DNA of 64,000 nt from an uncultured Monoglobus sp. Its GTDB lineage: Bacteria; Bacillota; Clostridia; Monoglobales; Monoglobaceae. The notes below the pieces were generated by a model, which saw only the letters and a program-made list of their open reading frames with translations, was not told the origin of the DNA and did no database searches. Below, piece after piece: positions 18,485 to 26,792 of this stretch. The position numbers and the translations under genes were made by a program. The DNA lies in NCBI GenBank assembly GCA_947628795.1, contig CANRBF010000007.1:82943-146942 (forward strand). The letters are read 5' to 3'. Each line of letters opens with the position of its first letter. The first letter of the stretch is position 1.

Positions 18485-18513
18485 AAATCCCCGAAAATAA
18501 TCGGGGATTTTTT
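18485..18513. terminator. Bidirectional terminator between the STAS-kinase operon and tcdA
   Basis: AAATCCCCGA (18485-18494) and TCGGGGATTT (18501-18510) form a 10-bp stem with T/A runs on both sides, serving two convergent units. Confidence 0.9.
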
Positions 18514-18516
18514 GTG

Positions 18517-19245
18517 TTACCGTTTATCAAGTTCCGCCAGATACTTTATAACCTCGCCTGCTATTATCAACCCTGCGACGGACGGAACGAATGACACGCT
18601 GCCGGGTACGGCTTTGCGCGAAGCCGAGCTTCCGCCTCCTTCAGCTAAAGTGATCGGCTTTATAGGCTTTTCCTTTGAGTAGACGACTTTGAGCTTTTTT
18701 ATTCCTCTGCGCCGCAGCTCATATCGCATTACTTTCGCGAGAGGACAGACCGAGGTCTCATAGATATCCGCCACTTCAAACGCTGTCGGGTCAAGCTTGT
18801 TGCCCGCGCCCATCGAGCTGATGATCGGCGTGTTTGCTTTATCGGCGTTAACGACAAGAGCGATCTTTGCGGTAACCGTGTCGACCGCGTCGATTATATA
18901 ATCATAATTTTTAAAGTCAAACTCCTCTTCCGTCTCGGGCAAATAAAATGTTCTGAACGAGCGGACTTTGATATTCGGGTTTATGTCCGCAACTCTTTCT
19001 GCCATCACGTCGACCTTGTATTTGCCGACTGTTTTCCGGGTCGCGATTATTTGTCGGTTTATGTTCGAGATGCTGACCTTATCGCTGTCGATCAAGTCGA
19101 TGGCGCCAACGCCCGCGCGGGCGAGCGCCTCGGCCGCGTATCCTCCCACGCCGCCGACACCGAACACCGCCGCGCGCGACGCGGCCAGTTTTTTTACTCC
19201 GTCTTTTCCGAGCAAAAGCTCGGTTCTTTCAAATTGATTCTCCAT
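18517..19245 (-). CDS. tcdA: tRNA threonylcarbamoyladenosine dehydratase (TcdA/CsdL)
   Basis: A 242-residue ThiF/E1-like enzyme that cyclises the t6A37 of tRNA in an ATP-dependent dehydration. The ATG at 19245 (MENQFERTELLLGKDGVKKL) has GGGAG upstream and matches family N-termini. A longer in-frame extension to 19347 adds an unrelated hydrophobic stretch and is rejected. Signatures: the nucleotide-binding VFGVGGVGGYAAEALARAGVG, the motif SNINRQIIA with its conserved N and R, DYIIDAVDTVTAK, and the C-terminal PGSVSFVPSVAGLIIAGEVI. It converges on the STAS-kinase operon and is divergent from cysE. Confidence 0.93.
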   Translation of the reverse strand: MENQFERTELLLGKDGVKKLAASRAAVFGVGGVGGYAAEALARAGVGAIDLIDSDKVSISNINRQIIATRKTVGKYKVDVMAERVADINPNIKVRSFRTFYLPETEEEFDFKNYDYIIDAVDTVTAKIALVVNADKANTPIISSMGAGNKLDPTAFEVADIYETSVCPLAKVMRYELRRRGIKKLKVVYSKEKPIKPITLAEGGGSSASRKAVPGSVSFVPSVAGLIIAGEVIKYLAELDKR

Positions 19246-19340
19246 ATCAATGCTCCCGTGTAAGTTTTGAAATATTATATCATAGAATAATATTTTTAAC
19301 AATAGATTTAATATAAGTTTAAATGTCAAATCCGTAAATA

Positions 19341-19369
19341 TTGACAAAACCGCTCGGATATGTTATTAT
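19341..19369 (+). promoter_or_regulatory. Sigma-A promoter of cysE
   Basis: A perfect TTGACA at 19341-19346, a 17-bp spacer and TATTAT at 19364-19369. The predicted start, about 19376, lies downstream of the first in-frame start codon and so favours the GTG at 19407. Confidence 0.88.
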
Positions 19370-19406
19370 CCAATCATACAAATCGTGTTTCGGAAAGGTG
19401 ATTTTA

Positions 19407-20309
19407 GTGAAATTTGATACCGAAGATCTTGTGAATAAGATAATAAAAAGCTATGAAACTCACAAGGATATAAGCCGTATCGACGAGGAAAATATGATCA
19501 ACAAAAAGATCATAATAGAGATCATTGACAGGCTCAGAAAAATATTGTTTCCGGGATATTTTGACAACAGCAAAATACGCTCGGAGTACATACGCTATAT
19601 AGTGGGCGAGCACCTTGAGTTTATCCAGTATAACCTGAGAAAACAGATCGCCCGCGCGCTCGGCAGCGGCGACATGTGCAGCGAGTGCCCCAAATCGACC
19701 CTTGAGAACAGGGCCGAGGAAATAACCGACAGGTTTCTTGAGAAAATTCCGATGATCCGCGAATATCTTTACACGGACGTTCAAGCCGCTTTTGACGGCG
19801 ACCCGGCCGCCAGCAGCACCGATGAGGTAATTTTCTCATACCCCGGACTCTACGCCATAACCGTCTATCGGATCGCCCACGAGCTGCAGCTGCTTAATGT
19901 TCCGATGATCCCCCGGATCATGACCGAGCACGCCCACAGCCAAACAGGGATCGACATCCACCCGGGAGCCACTATCGGAAAGCGGTTCTGCATAGACCAC
20001 GGAACGGGCATTGTCGTCGGCGAAACCACGACGATAGGCGACAACGTGAAAATTTATCAGGGCGTGACGCTGGGCGCGCTCTCAACCAGAAAGGGGCAGG
20101 AACTGCGCGGCGTCAAACGCCATCCGACAATAGGCAACAATGTCACGATCTATTCCGAGACCAGCATATTGGGCGGCGAGACGGTAATCGGAGACGGAGC
20201 GACCATCGGCGGAAACGCGTTTATCGTCAGCTCGATAGAAGCCGGAACGAAGGTAAGCATTAAAAAGCCTGAGCTTCAGTATTCGGGTTCGGGTCAAGAT
20301 GATTTTTAA
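19407..20309 (+). CDS. cysE: Serine O-acetyltransferase
   Basis: A 300-residue cytoplasmic enzyme that acetylates L-serine with acetyl-CoA, the first step of cysteine synthesis. The start is GTG at 19407, with GGAAAGG 8 bp upstream; an in-frame start at 19341 lies inside the -35 box and cannot be used. The N-terminal half is helical and long, as in the EpsC-type subgroup. The C-terminal half is a left-handed beta-helix: HSQTGIDIHPGATIGKRF, IDHGTGIVVGETTTIGDNV and IYQGVTLGA, with the conserved histidines of the active site. C-terminal GAGTKVSIKKP-like residues close the helix. It is monocistronic with its own promoter and terminator. No T-box or S-box leader was seen. Confidence 0.95.
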   Translation: MKFDTEDLVNKIIKSYETHKDISRIDEENMINKKIIIEIIDRLRKILFPGYFDNSKIRSEYIRYIVGEHLEFIQYNLRKQIARALGSGDMCSECPKSTLENRAEEITDRFLEKIPMIREYLYTDVQAAFDGDPAASSTDEVIFSYPGLYAITVYRIAHELQLLNVPMIPRIMTEHAHSQTGIDIHPGATIGKRFCIDHGTGIVVGETTTIGDNVKIYQGVTLGALSTRKGQELRGVKRHPTIGNNVTIYSETSILGGETVIGDGATIGGNAFIVSSIEAGTKVSIKKPELQYSGSGQDDF

Positions 20310-20325
20310 CAGAAATATATAAAAA

Positions 20326-20354
20326 ATGATCCGATATTATGTCGGATTATTTTT
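20326..20354 (+). terminator. Terminator after cysE
   Basis: ATGATCCGA (20326-20334) pairs with TCGGATTAT (20342-20350), one G-T pair, followed by a T-rich tail. Confidence 0.75.
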
Positions 20355-20425
20355 ATGGCATAAAGCCGCGCGGCAACATATAATATCAGATAATAATATC
20401 GCATAAATATGATTGGAGGTATTAT

Positions 20426-21706
20426 ATGTTGATACATATTGTAAAAAGCGGAGAAACGTTTTCGCAGATAGCCGAACTGTACAATATTCCGCTGATGAAT
20501 CTTCTTGCCGACAACGGTCTGACTTTTGATTCAAAAGCGGTTGTCGGCCAGGCGCTTGTAATATCCGAGGCGGACATAACACACGTCGTCGCGCCCGGCG
20601 AGACCCTTTCGTCGATAGCCGCGCGGTACGGCGTCAGCCTTAAAGCCCTTTACAGGAACAATTATTTTCTCGGCGGCGCTCCTAACATTTCTGCCGGACA
20701 GACGCTGAACATCACTTTAAGCGGCAACAAAATCCGTACCGTTCAGACAAACGGATACGCCTACCCGTTTATATCGCTTGAGCTGCTGCGGGAACAGCTG
20801 CCGTTTATGACATATCAAACGCCGTTTACCTACGGAATAAGCGCCAACGGTGATCTTGTTGACCTTGAGGGCGACACGCCGATGATCGATCTGGCGGATG
20901 CGCTTTCGGTAAAATCGCTTATGCACCTGTCAACGCTCACCGAATACGGAACATTTAGCAGCGACCGCGCCACTCTTGTATTTGACAGCGAGGCATTGCG
21001 GACAGCCCTGACCGATCAAATCATAGAGAATATTAGAAACAAAGGCTACGGCGGCCTTGACGTGGATTTTGAGTTTATAGACCCGGCGCAAAAAAATGAC
21101 TATGTTGAATTTTTGGAGTATATACGCGGCCGTATAGCTCCTCTCGGATATCCGCTGTTTTCCGCGCTGGCGCCGAAAACAAGCGACGATCAACCGGGCA
21201 CCCTGTATGAAGGGCATGACTACGCCGCGATCGGCGCGGCTGTTGACAAGGTGCTGCTGATGACCTACGAGTGGGGCTACACCTACAGCGAGCCGATGGC
21301 GGTCGCTCCGATAGGCTCGGTCGAGAGAGTTATTGGATACGCCGTTACGAGGATCCCGCCAAACAAAATATTTATGGGCATACCGACCTACGGCTACGAT
21401 TGGCCGCTCCCCTACATGAAGGGCGTGACAAAGGCCGTGTCGCTGTCTCCCGTTCGCGCGGTGCAAATCGCGGAGCGCTACGGAGCCGAGATAAACTACG
21501 ATGAGACGGCTCAAACACCATGGTTCGAGTACCGAAACGAAACCGGTGAGCGGCATGAAATCTGGTTCGAGGACGCGAGAAGCATAACGGCAAAATATGA
21601 ACTGGCCGATAGATATAATTTGTTCGGATTCGGCTACTGGAGCCTTGACCGCAAATTTCCGCAGAATCTTGTTATTCTCAACTCAAAATATGAAATAGCG
21701 CAATAA
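20426..21706 (+). CDS. LysM-GH18 glycoside hydrolase (SleL/YaaH-like)
   Basis: A 426-residue protein. Two LysM domains bind peptidoglycan: residues 1-47 (HIVKSGETFSQIAELYNIP) and 51-97 (THVVAPGETLSSIAARYGV). A GH18 TIM-barrel follows, with the catalytic motif GGLDVDFEF, in which D212, D214 and proton donor E216 fit DxDxE. Later family landmarks are LLMTYEWG and FGFGYWSLDRKF. In spore formers this architecture (SleL, YaaH, YdhD) gives N-acetylglucosaminidases acting on spore cortex. There is no signal peptide, which is normal for SleL-type proteins packaged in spores. A role in cortex lysis is therefore likely but inferred. AGGAGG-like GGAGG at 20414-20418 precedes the ATG. It is followed by a promoter region, so it is probably monocistronic. 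Confidence 0.92.
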   Translation: MLIHIVKSGETFSQIAELYNIPLMNLLADNGLTFDSKAVVGQALVISEADITHVVAPGETLSSIAARYGVSLKALYRNNYFLGGAPNISAGQTLNITLSGNKIRTVQTNGYAYPFISLELLREQLPFMTYQTPFTYGISANGDLVDLEGDTPMIDLADALSVKSLMHLSTLTEYGTFSSDRATLVFDSEALRTALTDQIIENIRNKGYGGLDVDFEFIDPAQKNDYVEFLEYIRGRIAPLGYPLFSALAPKTSDDQPGTLYEGHDYAAIGAAVDKVLLMTYEWGYTYSEPMAVAPIGSVERVIGYAVTRIPPNKIFMGIPTYGYDWPLPYMKGVTKAVSLSPVRAVQIAERYGAEINYDETAQTPWFEYRNETGERHEIWFEDARSITAKYELADRYNLFGFGYWSLDRKFPQNLVILNSKYEIAQ

Positions 21707-21755
21707 AATCATATATTAAACATTATTTGTAATAATAAAGTAAGATTTAAAATCC

Positions 21756-21784
21756 TTTACATGTAAATATATTTATGATATAAT
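21756..21784 (+). promoter_or_regulatory. Promoter of the topoisomerase operon
   Basis: TTTACA at 21756-21761 and TATAAT at 21779-21784, spacer 17 bp. Transcription should begin near 21791, which supports the start codon at 21823 (AAGGAGA at 21811) rather than the upstream in-frame ATG at 21793. Confidence 0.85.
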
Positions 21785-21822
21785 TATTTGAATTGTTTAA
21801 AGAGCAACATAAGGAGAAATAT

Positions 21823-23802
21823 ATGTGCGCGAAAAAGTACGATAATCAAAGCATAACGGCACTCAAAGGCGCCGACAGAGTGAGAAAGCGTCCCGCCGTA
21901 ATATTCGGCTCGGACGGAATTGACGGATGCGAGCACTCGATGTTCGAGATCCTTTCAAACTCGATAGACGAGGCCAGAGAGGGCTTCGGAAATATTATAA
22001 CAATAACAAGATTTTTGGATAAATCGATCGAGGTCGAGGATTTCGGCCGCGGAATTCCCGTCGATTATAACGAGCGGGAAAAAAAGAACAACTGGGAGCT
22101 GGTTTTTTGCGAGCTCTACGCGGGCGGCAAATATAAAAACAACACAGGCGGAAACTACGAATTCAGTCTGGGACTTAACGGTCTCGGCCTGTGCGCCACG
22201 CAATACAGCTCGGAATTTATGAGCGTGGTTATCATGCGCGACGGATATAAATACGAGCTTGAGTTCAAAAAAGGTAAAAATATCGGCGGTCTTAAAAAAA
22301 CGCCCTTCCGCCACAGGCACACAGGCTCAAAAATACTCTGGAGGCCCGATCTGAAGGTATTTACCGATATCGACATACCTCTTGATTATTATAAGGACAC
22401 GTTAAAGCGCCAGGCCGTGGTGAACCCGGGAATTCGATTTGTTCTCAAAAACGAGATCGGCCGCGGAAAATTTGAGGAGTTTGAATTTTTATACGAAAAC
22501 GGTATAGTTGACTATGTAAAGGAGCTTTCGGGCGGCAAGGCGTTTACCGAGCCGTATTTTGCCGAGGCGGAGCGCAGCGGCAGGGACCGCGATGATCTGC
22601 CCGAATACAAACTCAAAATGAGCTTCGCCTTTTGCTTCTCAAACGAGATCAGCGCAACCGAATATTATCACAATTCAAGCTTCCTTGAGCACGGAGGCTC
22701 GCCCGATAAGGCGGTCAGAAACGCCTTTGTGTACGCTGTGGACAAATATTTAAAATCCGAAAACAAATATAACAAAAATGAGGGAAAGATCCAATACAGC
22801 GATATTCAGGACAGCCTTATACTGGTCTCAAACTCATACTCCACCATGACAAGCTATGAGAACCAGACCAAAAAGGCGATAAACAACAAGTTTATCCAAG
22901 ACGCAATGACCGATTTCCTGCGCAAGACTCTTGATATATATTTTATAGAAAACAAGATGGAAGCCGACAAAATATGCGCTCAGATACTTGTGAACAAGCG
23001 CAGCCGCGAAACCGCCGAAAAAACCCGTATCAACGTGAAAAAAAAGCTCGGCGGAAACTTGGACGTTTCAAACAGAGTAAAAAAATTTGTGGACTGCCGC
23101 AGCAAAGACCCCGAAAAACGCGAGGTCTATATCGTTGAGGGCGACTCGGCTCTGGGCGCCTGCAAGCTGGGCAGGGACAGCGAGTTTCAGGCAATTATAC
23201 CGCTGAGAGGAAAAATTCTAAACTGCCTGAAAGCCGAGTACGACAAGATATTCAACAGCGACGTCATTGTCGATCTGCTGCGCGTTCTCGGCTGCGGCGT
23301 TGAGATCAAGTCAAAGCATAACAAGGACCTGAGCTCGTTTGACATGAGCAATCTTCGGTGGAGCAAGATCATAATATGCACCGATGCCGACGTTGACGGA
23401 TTCCATATCCGCACCCAGGTGCTTACGATGATCTACAGGCTTGTGCCGACTCTTATCGAAAAAGGATACGTGTATATAGCCGAGTCGCCGCTATACGAGA
23501 TCAATACCAAAAGAAACACATATTTCGCGTTTAACGAGCAGGAAAAGTCCGACATACTCAAGAAAATTGACGGTCAAAAATACACGATCCAGCGCAGCAA
23601 GGGTCTCGGTGAGAACCAGCCCGACATGATGTGGCGCACTACCATGAATCCCGAGACGCGGCGGCTTATCAAGATCATGCCCGACGACGTTAAAAAGACG
23701 CAGGAAATATTTGATCTGCTGCTCGGCGACAATCTGAGCGGACGCAAGGAGCATATCGCCGAAAGCGGCCACAACTATATAGACCTGATCGACGTGTCAT
23801 AA
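21823..23802 (+). CDS. Type IIA topoisomerase subunit B (divergent ParE/GyrB-like)
   Basis: A 659-residue GHKL ATPase/transducer/Toprim protein. With its partner it should form an ATP-dependent DNA topoisomerase. ATPase motifs: EILSNSIDEA (Glu, Asn, Asp as in ELVDNSIDEA), VEDFGRGIP, and ELYAGGKY. The ATP-lid motif is SLGLNGLG (G117-G122) instead of the usual SGGLHGVG. Toprim motifs are VEGDSALG, where most relatives have EGDSAGG, then IPLRGKILN and DADVDG. The C-terminus RSKGLGENQPDMMW parallels RYKGLGEM. The length and the lack of a GyrB insert favour a ParE-like role. It is followed 57 bp later by the A subunit. These departures place it in a divergent clade, possibly a second topoisomerase beside canonical gyrase. 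Confidence 0.88.
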   Translation: MCAKKYDNQSITALKGADRVRKRPAVIFGSDGIDGCEHSMFEILSNSIDEAREGFGNIITITRFLDKSIEVEDFGRGIPVDYNEREKKNNWELVFCELYAGGKYKNNTGGNYEFSLGLNGLGLCATQYSSEFMSVVIMRDGYKYELEFKKGKNIGGLKKTPFRHRHTGSKILWRPDLKVFTDIDIPLDYYKDTLKRQAVVNPGIRFVLKNEIGRGKFEEFEFLYENGIVDYVKELSGGKAFTEPYFAEAERSGRDRDDLPEYKLKMSFAFCFSNEISATEYYHNSSFLEHGGSPDKAVRNAFVYAVDKYLKSENKYNKNEGKIQYSDIQDSLILVSNSYSTMTSYENQTKKAINNKFIQDAMTDFLRKTLDIYFIENKMEADKICAQILVNKRSRETAEKTRINVKKKLGGNLDVSNRVKKFVDCRSKDPEKREVYIVEGDSALGACKLGRDSEFQAIIPLRGKILNCLKAEYDKIFNSDVIVDLLRVLGCGVEIKSKHNKDLSSFDMSNLRWSKIIICTDADVDGFHIRTQVLTMIYRLVPTLIEKGYVYIAESPLYEINTKRNTYFAFNEQEKSDILKKIDGQKYTIQRSKGLGENQPDMMWRTTMNPETRRLIKIMPDDVKKTQEIFDLLLGDNLSGRKEHIAESGHNYIDLIDVS

Positions 23803-23859
23803 AACATACGTTATAACTTATTTTTAATTTTAAAATTATAAAGAATTGGAAAACATATT

Positions 23860-26058
23860 ATGAAAAAACCTATAATACAAGAACAACAGATAACCGATAC
23901 TCTGGAAAACAATTATATGCCGTACGCCATGAGCGTTATCATTTCCAGGGCAATACCCGAGATCGACGGGCTCAAGCCGTCGCACCGCAAGCTGCTTTAT
24001 ACCATGTATAAAATGGGTCTTATAAACGGCTCCCTCACAAAATCCGCTAATATCGTGGGACAGACGATGCGCCTTAATCCCCACGGCGACGCGGCGATAT
24101 ATGAAACGCTTGTGAGACTTACCGACGGAAACGGGGCTCTTCTTCTTCCTCTTGTCAAGTCAAAGGGAAACTTCGGCCGCGTGTACTCTCGCGATATGGC
24201 ATACGCAGCCGCGCGTTATACCGAGGTCAAGCTGTGCCCGGTATGCACCGAGCTGTTCGGCGAGATCGACAAGGACACGGTCGACTTTGTTGACAACTAC
24301 GACGGTTCCATGAAGGAACCCACGCTTCTTCCCACTACATTCCCGAATATTCTGGCAAATCCGAACCAGGGTATAGCGGTCGGAATGGCGTCGAATATTT
24401 GCTGCTTCAATCTGCGCGAGCTGTGCGACGCGACGATCGCGGTCATGAAGGACCCGGAGGCTGATTTGTCGGAGATCATGCCCGCGCCCGATTTTCCGAC
24501 CGGCGGACGCTTGCTATACAACAAGGCCGAAATAGACGAGATATACCGCACAGGCAGAGGCTCGATCAAAGTCCGCGCAAAATATAAATATGACAAAAAG
24601 CAGAACTGCATTGACATATACGAGATACCTTACAGCACAACCGTTGAGGTCATTATAGACAAAATAGTTGATTTGGTGAAATCGGGCAAGGCGAGAGAGA
24701 TCTCGGATGTCCGCGATGAGACTGATCTCAAGGGTCTCAAGATCACAATTGATTTAAAGCGCGGCACCGATCCCGACGCGCTCATGGCGAAGCTCTATAA
24801 AATGACCGCGCTTCAGGACAGCTTCGGCTGCAATTTTAATATTTTGGTTGAGGGCTCGCCTATGGTTCTGGGCGTTAATGATATTCTCTGCGAGTGGCTC
24901 AGGTTCCGCCGCAGCTGCGTCAAGCGCGCGCTGAGTTATGATATCGAAAAAAAGAGCGCCAAGCTGCACCTTCTTGAGGGACTCAGCCTGATCCTGCTTG
25001 ACATCTATAAGGCTATTAAGATCGTCCGCGAGACCGAGGATGATTCCATGGTCGTTCCGAATCTCATGAGAGGTTTTAACATAACCCGAGCGCAGGCAGA
25101 GTTTGTGGCCGAGATAAAACTGCGCAATCTGAATAAAGACTATATATTAAAGCGAACAGCCGAGATAGAAAACCTTAAAAACGAGCTCGACGATCTCCGC
25201 AAGACGGTTGAAAGCAAGCGCAGAATAAACAAGCTGATCGAAAAACAGCTGAAGCAGGTAGCCAAAAAATTTGGGTCAGACCGCAAAACAGAAATAATTT
25301 CGGCGGATGAGATAAAAGAGCCGAAAATAGATGAAACTATTCCGGATTACGGCTTAAAGCTGTTCAGAACGCGAGACGGATACCTAAAGAAGATCTCTCT
25401 TGTTTCTTTGCGCACCAGCGGCGAGCAAAAGGTCAAAGAGGGCGACGAGCTTGTTCAGGAAGTCGAGGCGAAAAACAGCAGCGAGATCATATTCTTTGCC
25501 GAAGGCGGAACGGCTTACAAAATGAAAGCCTACGATATTCCCGACAGCAAGGCCAGTCTGCTCGGCGATTTTATTCCGAACCTGTTGGGACTGACCGACA
25601 AGGAACGAATACTGGGTATGGCGGTAACCGACGATTTTAAAGGCGAGCTTATATTCTGCTTTGAAAACGGAAAAGCCGCGAAGGTGCCGCTTGCGGCTTA
25701 TCAAACCAAAACAAACAGGAAAAAGCTTTCGGGAGCGTTTTCCGCCAAGTCGCCCATGGTTGAAATGTTTTTTGTGCCCGAGGGCGAAAAAATCGAAATT
25801 GTTTTGTTCTCGGACAGCGGACGCGCGGTGGCGGTCAGCTCCGATAAGATACCTCTCAAAACCACCCGTTCCACGCAGGGCGTGAATATCATGTCATCAA
25901 GAAAGGGCAGCGTCGTCAGCCGCTGCGCGCTCGCGACAGAATCCGACATCATAAATATGTCCAGATTCAGGACGAGAACATATCCGGCGGTAGGCGCTCT
26001 TGTGAGAGAGTCGGATCTGGGCATTGAACAAATAAGCTTCGACGACAGCGGCCGCTAA
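23860..26058 (+). CDS. Type IIA topoisomerase subunit A (divergent ParC/GyrA-like)
   Basis: A 732-residue DNA-cleaving subunit. It opens with MPYAMSVIISRAIPEIDGLKPSHRKLLY, the normal start of the winged-helix domain. The active-site tyrosine is Y120 in AAARYTEVKL, with the preceding arginine R119. PNILANPNQGIAVGMAS is the conserved segment after it. A coiled-coil region (about 440-480, rich in E/K/L) is followed by a C-terminal beta-pinwheel with degenerate repeats (FFAEGGTAYKMKAYDIP, FENGKAAKVPLAAY). No full GyrA box (QRRGGKG) was seen, so it is more ParC-like than GyrA-like. It is the second gene of a two-gene operon with the B subunit. Decatenation or relaxation is expected; which dominates cannot be told. 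Confidence 0.9.
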   Translation: MKKPIIQEQQITDTLENNYMPYAMSVIISRAIPEIDGLKPSHRKLLYTMYKMGLINGSLTKSANIVGQTMRLNPHGDAAIYETLVRLTDGNGALLLPLVKSKGNFGRVYSRDMAYAAARYTEVKLCPVCTELFGEIDKDTVDFVDNYDGSMKEPTLLPTTFPNILANPNQGIAVGMASNICCFNLRELCDATIAVMKDPEADLSEIMPAPDFPTGGRLLYNKAEIDEIYRTGRGSIKVRAKYKYDKKQNCIDIYEIPYSTTVEVIIDKIVDLVKSGKAREISDVRDETDLKGLKITIDLKRGTDPDALMAKLYKMTALQDSFGCNFNILVEGSPMVLGVNDILCEWLRFRRSCVKRALSYDIEKKSAKLHLLEGLSLILLDIYKAIKIVRETEDDSMVVPNLMRGFNITRAQAEFVAEIKLRNLNKDYILKRTAEIENLKNELDDLRKTVESKRRINKLIEKQLKQVAKKFGSDRKTEIISADEIKEPKIDETIPDYGLKLFRTRDGYLKKISLVSLRTSGEQKVKEGDELVQEVEAKNSSEIIFFAEGGTAYKMKAYDIPDSKASLLGDFIPNLLGLTDKERILGMAVTDDFKGELIFCFENGKAAKVPLAAYQTKTNRKKLSGAFSAKSPMVEMFFVPEGEKIEIVLFSDSGRAVAVSSDKIPLKTTRSTQGVNIMSSRKGSVVSRCALATESDIINMSRFRTRTYPAVGALVRESDLGIEQISFDDSGR

Positions 26059-26065
26059 AATATAT

Positions 26066-26094
26066 TTGCAAAATATATTTGTTCATGATATAAT
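26066..26094 (+). promoter_or_regulatory. Promoter of the DUF4330-like gene
   Basis: TTGCAA at 26066-26071 and TATAAT at 26089-26094, spacer 17 bp, just after the topoisomerase operon. Confidence 0.7.
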
Positions 26095-26133
26095 ATATTA
26101 ACAAAGTATTTGTTTTGTAACGGGGTGGGATAA

Positions 26134-26763
26134 ATGCTTCAGAAAAAAATTATCTGGAAATTGAATATAATAGACCTGTTGCTCATAGTTATCATACTTC
26201 TCAGTATTTTGGCGCTGATATACAAGTCCGTTTCGGGCAGCGGCGACGAGAGCGAGTATCGCGAATACAAGCTTACTTACGTATGCGAGAGCGCTCCGAT
26301 ACGTCTGTTTGACACGATCAACCAAGGCGAGCTGTGTATTGACGGCGCGACGGGCGACGAGGTTGGAGAGCTTACCGATTTTGAAGTAACGCCGATCATT
26401 GACTATGTTCCTTCAGATTCGGAAACAACCGAGTCCGAATCCGATAGAGACAGTGAAGGTGATATTTCCGAAAACGCGGATGAAGATAATTCGGACGACG
26501 AAAATACCGATGAGGAAGATTCGAGCGATTCCGAAGATTCGGAAAACAGTGATGACAGAGAGCGCGGGGTCAAGAGAAATACTCCCACGCCGCGTCCCAC
26601 ACCCGAGCCGACCAGAGCCGAAGCTGCATTTACCACAACCGTTGAGGCCGCCAAAGCCGAACACGGGATCAGAATAAATAAGAATGTATATCTGATAGGA
26701 CAAAGTATGCAGCTTGTTATCGGCAACACGGTTTTTGAGGTATATATAAGCGATATGCAGTAG
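26134..26763 (+). CDS. DUF4330-like single-pass membrane protein with acidic linker
   Basis: A 209-residue protein. The N-terminus IIWKLNIIDLLLIVIILLSI forms one membrane helix (about 10-30), typical of the DUF4330 family, which is often found beside polysaccharide or exopolymer genes. Residues 45-85 (YKLTYVCESAPIRLF) form a small beta-domain. Residues 90-150 are very acidic and low in complexity (runs of S, D, E, N), followed by TPTPRPTPEPTR. The C-terminus resumes the family pattern (VYLIGQSMQLVIGNTVFEVY). The acidic stretch looks like an insertion that splits the domain. It precedes the O-antigen-ligase-like gene by 29 bp, suggesting a surface-polymer pathway. Function unknown. Confidence 0.72.
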   Translation: MLQKKIIWKLNIIDLLLIVIILLSILALIYKSVSGSGDESEYREYKLTYVCESAPIRLFDTINQGELCIDGATGDEVGELTDFEVTPIIDYVPSDSETTESESDRDSEGDISENADEDNSDDENTDEEDSSDSEDSENSDDRERGVKRNTPTPRPTPEPTRAEAAFTTTVEAAKAEHGIRINKNVYLIGQSMQLVIGNTVFEVYISDMQ

Positions 26764-26792
26764 CGAAATCATAACCAAAAACGGGAGAACAC

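Noticed and set aside
19246..19347. N-terminal extension of TcdA by 34 residues
   Set aside because: The extension is unlike the family, and the ATG at 19245 has its own ribosome site.
19341..19406. Upstream ATG start for cysE
   Set aside because: It is the -35 hexamer of the gene's promoter; the GTG at 19407 has the ribosome site.
19250..19406. T-box or S-box leader before cysE
   Set aside because: The predicted leader is only about 30 nt and contains no conserved T-box or SAM-box words.
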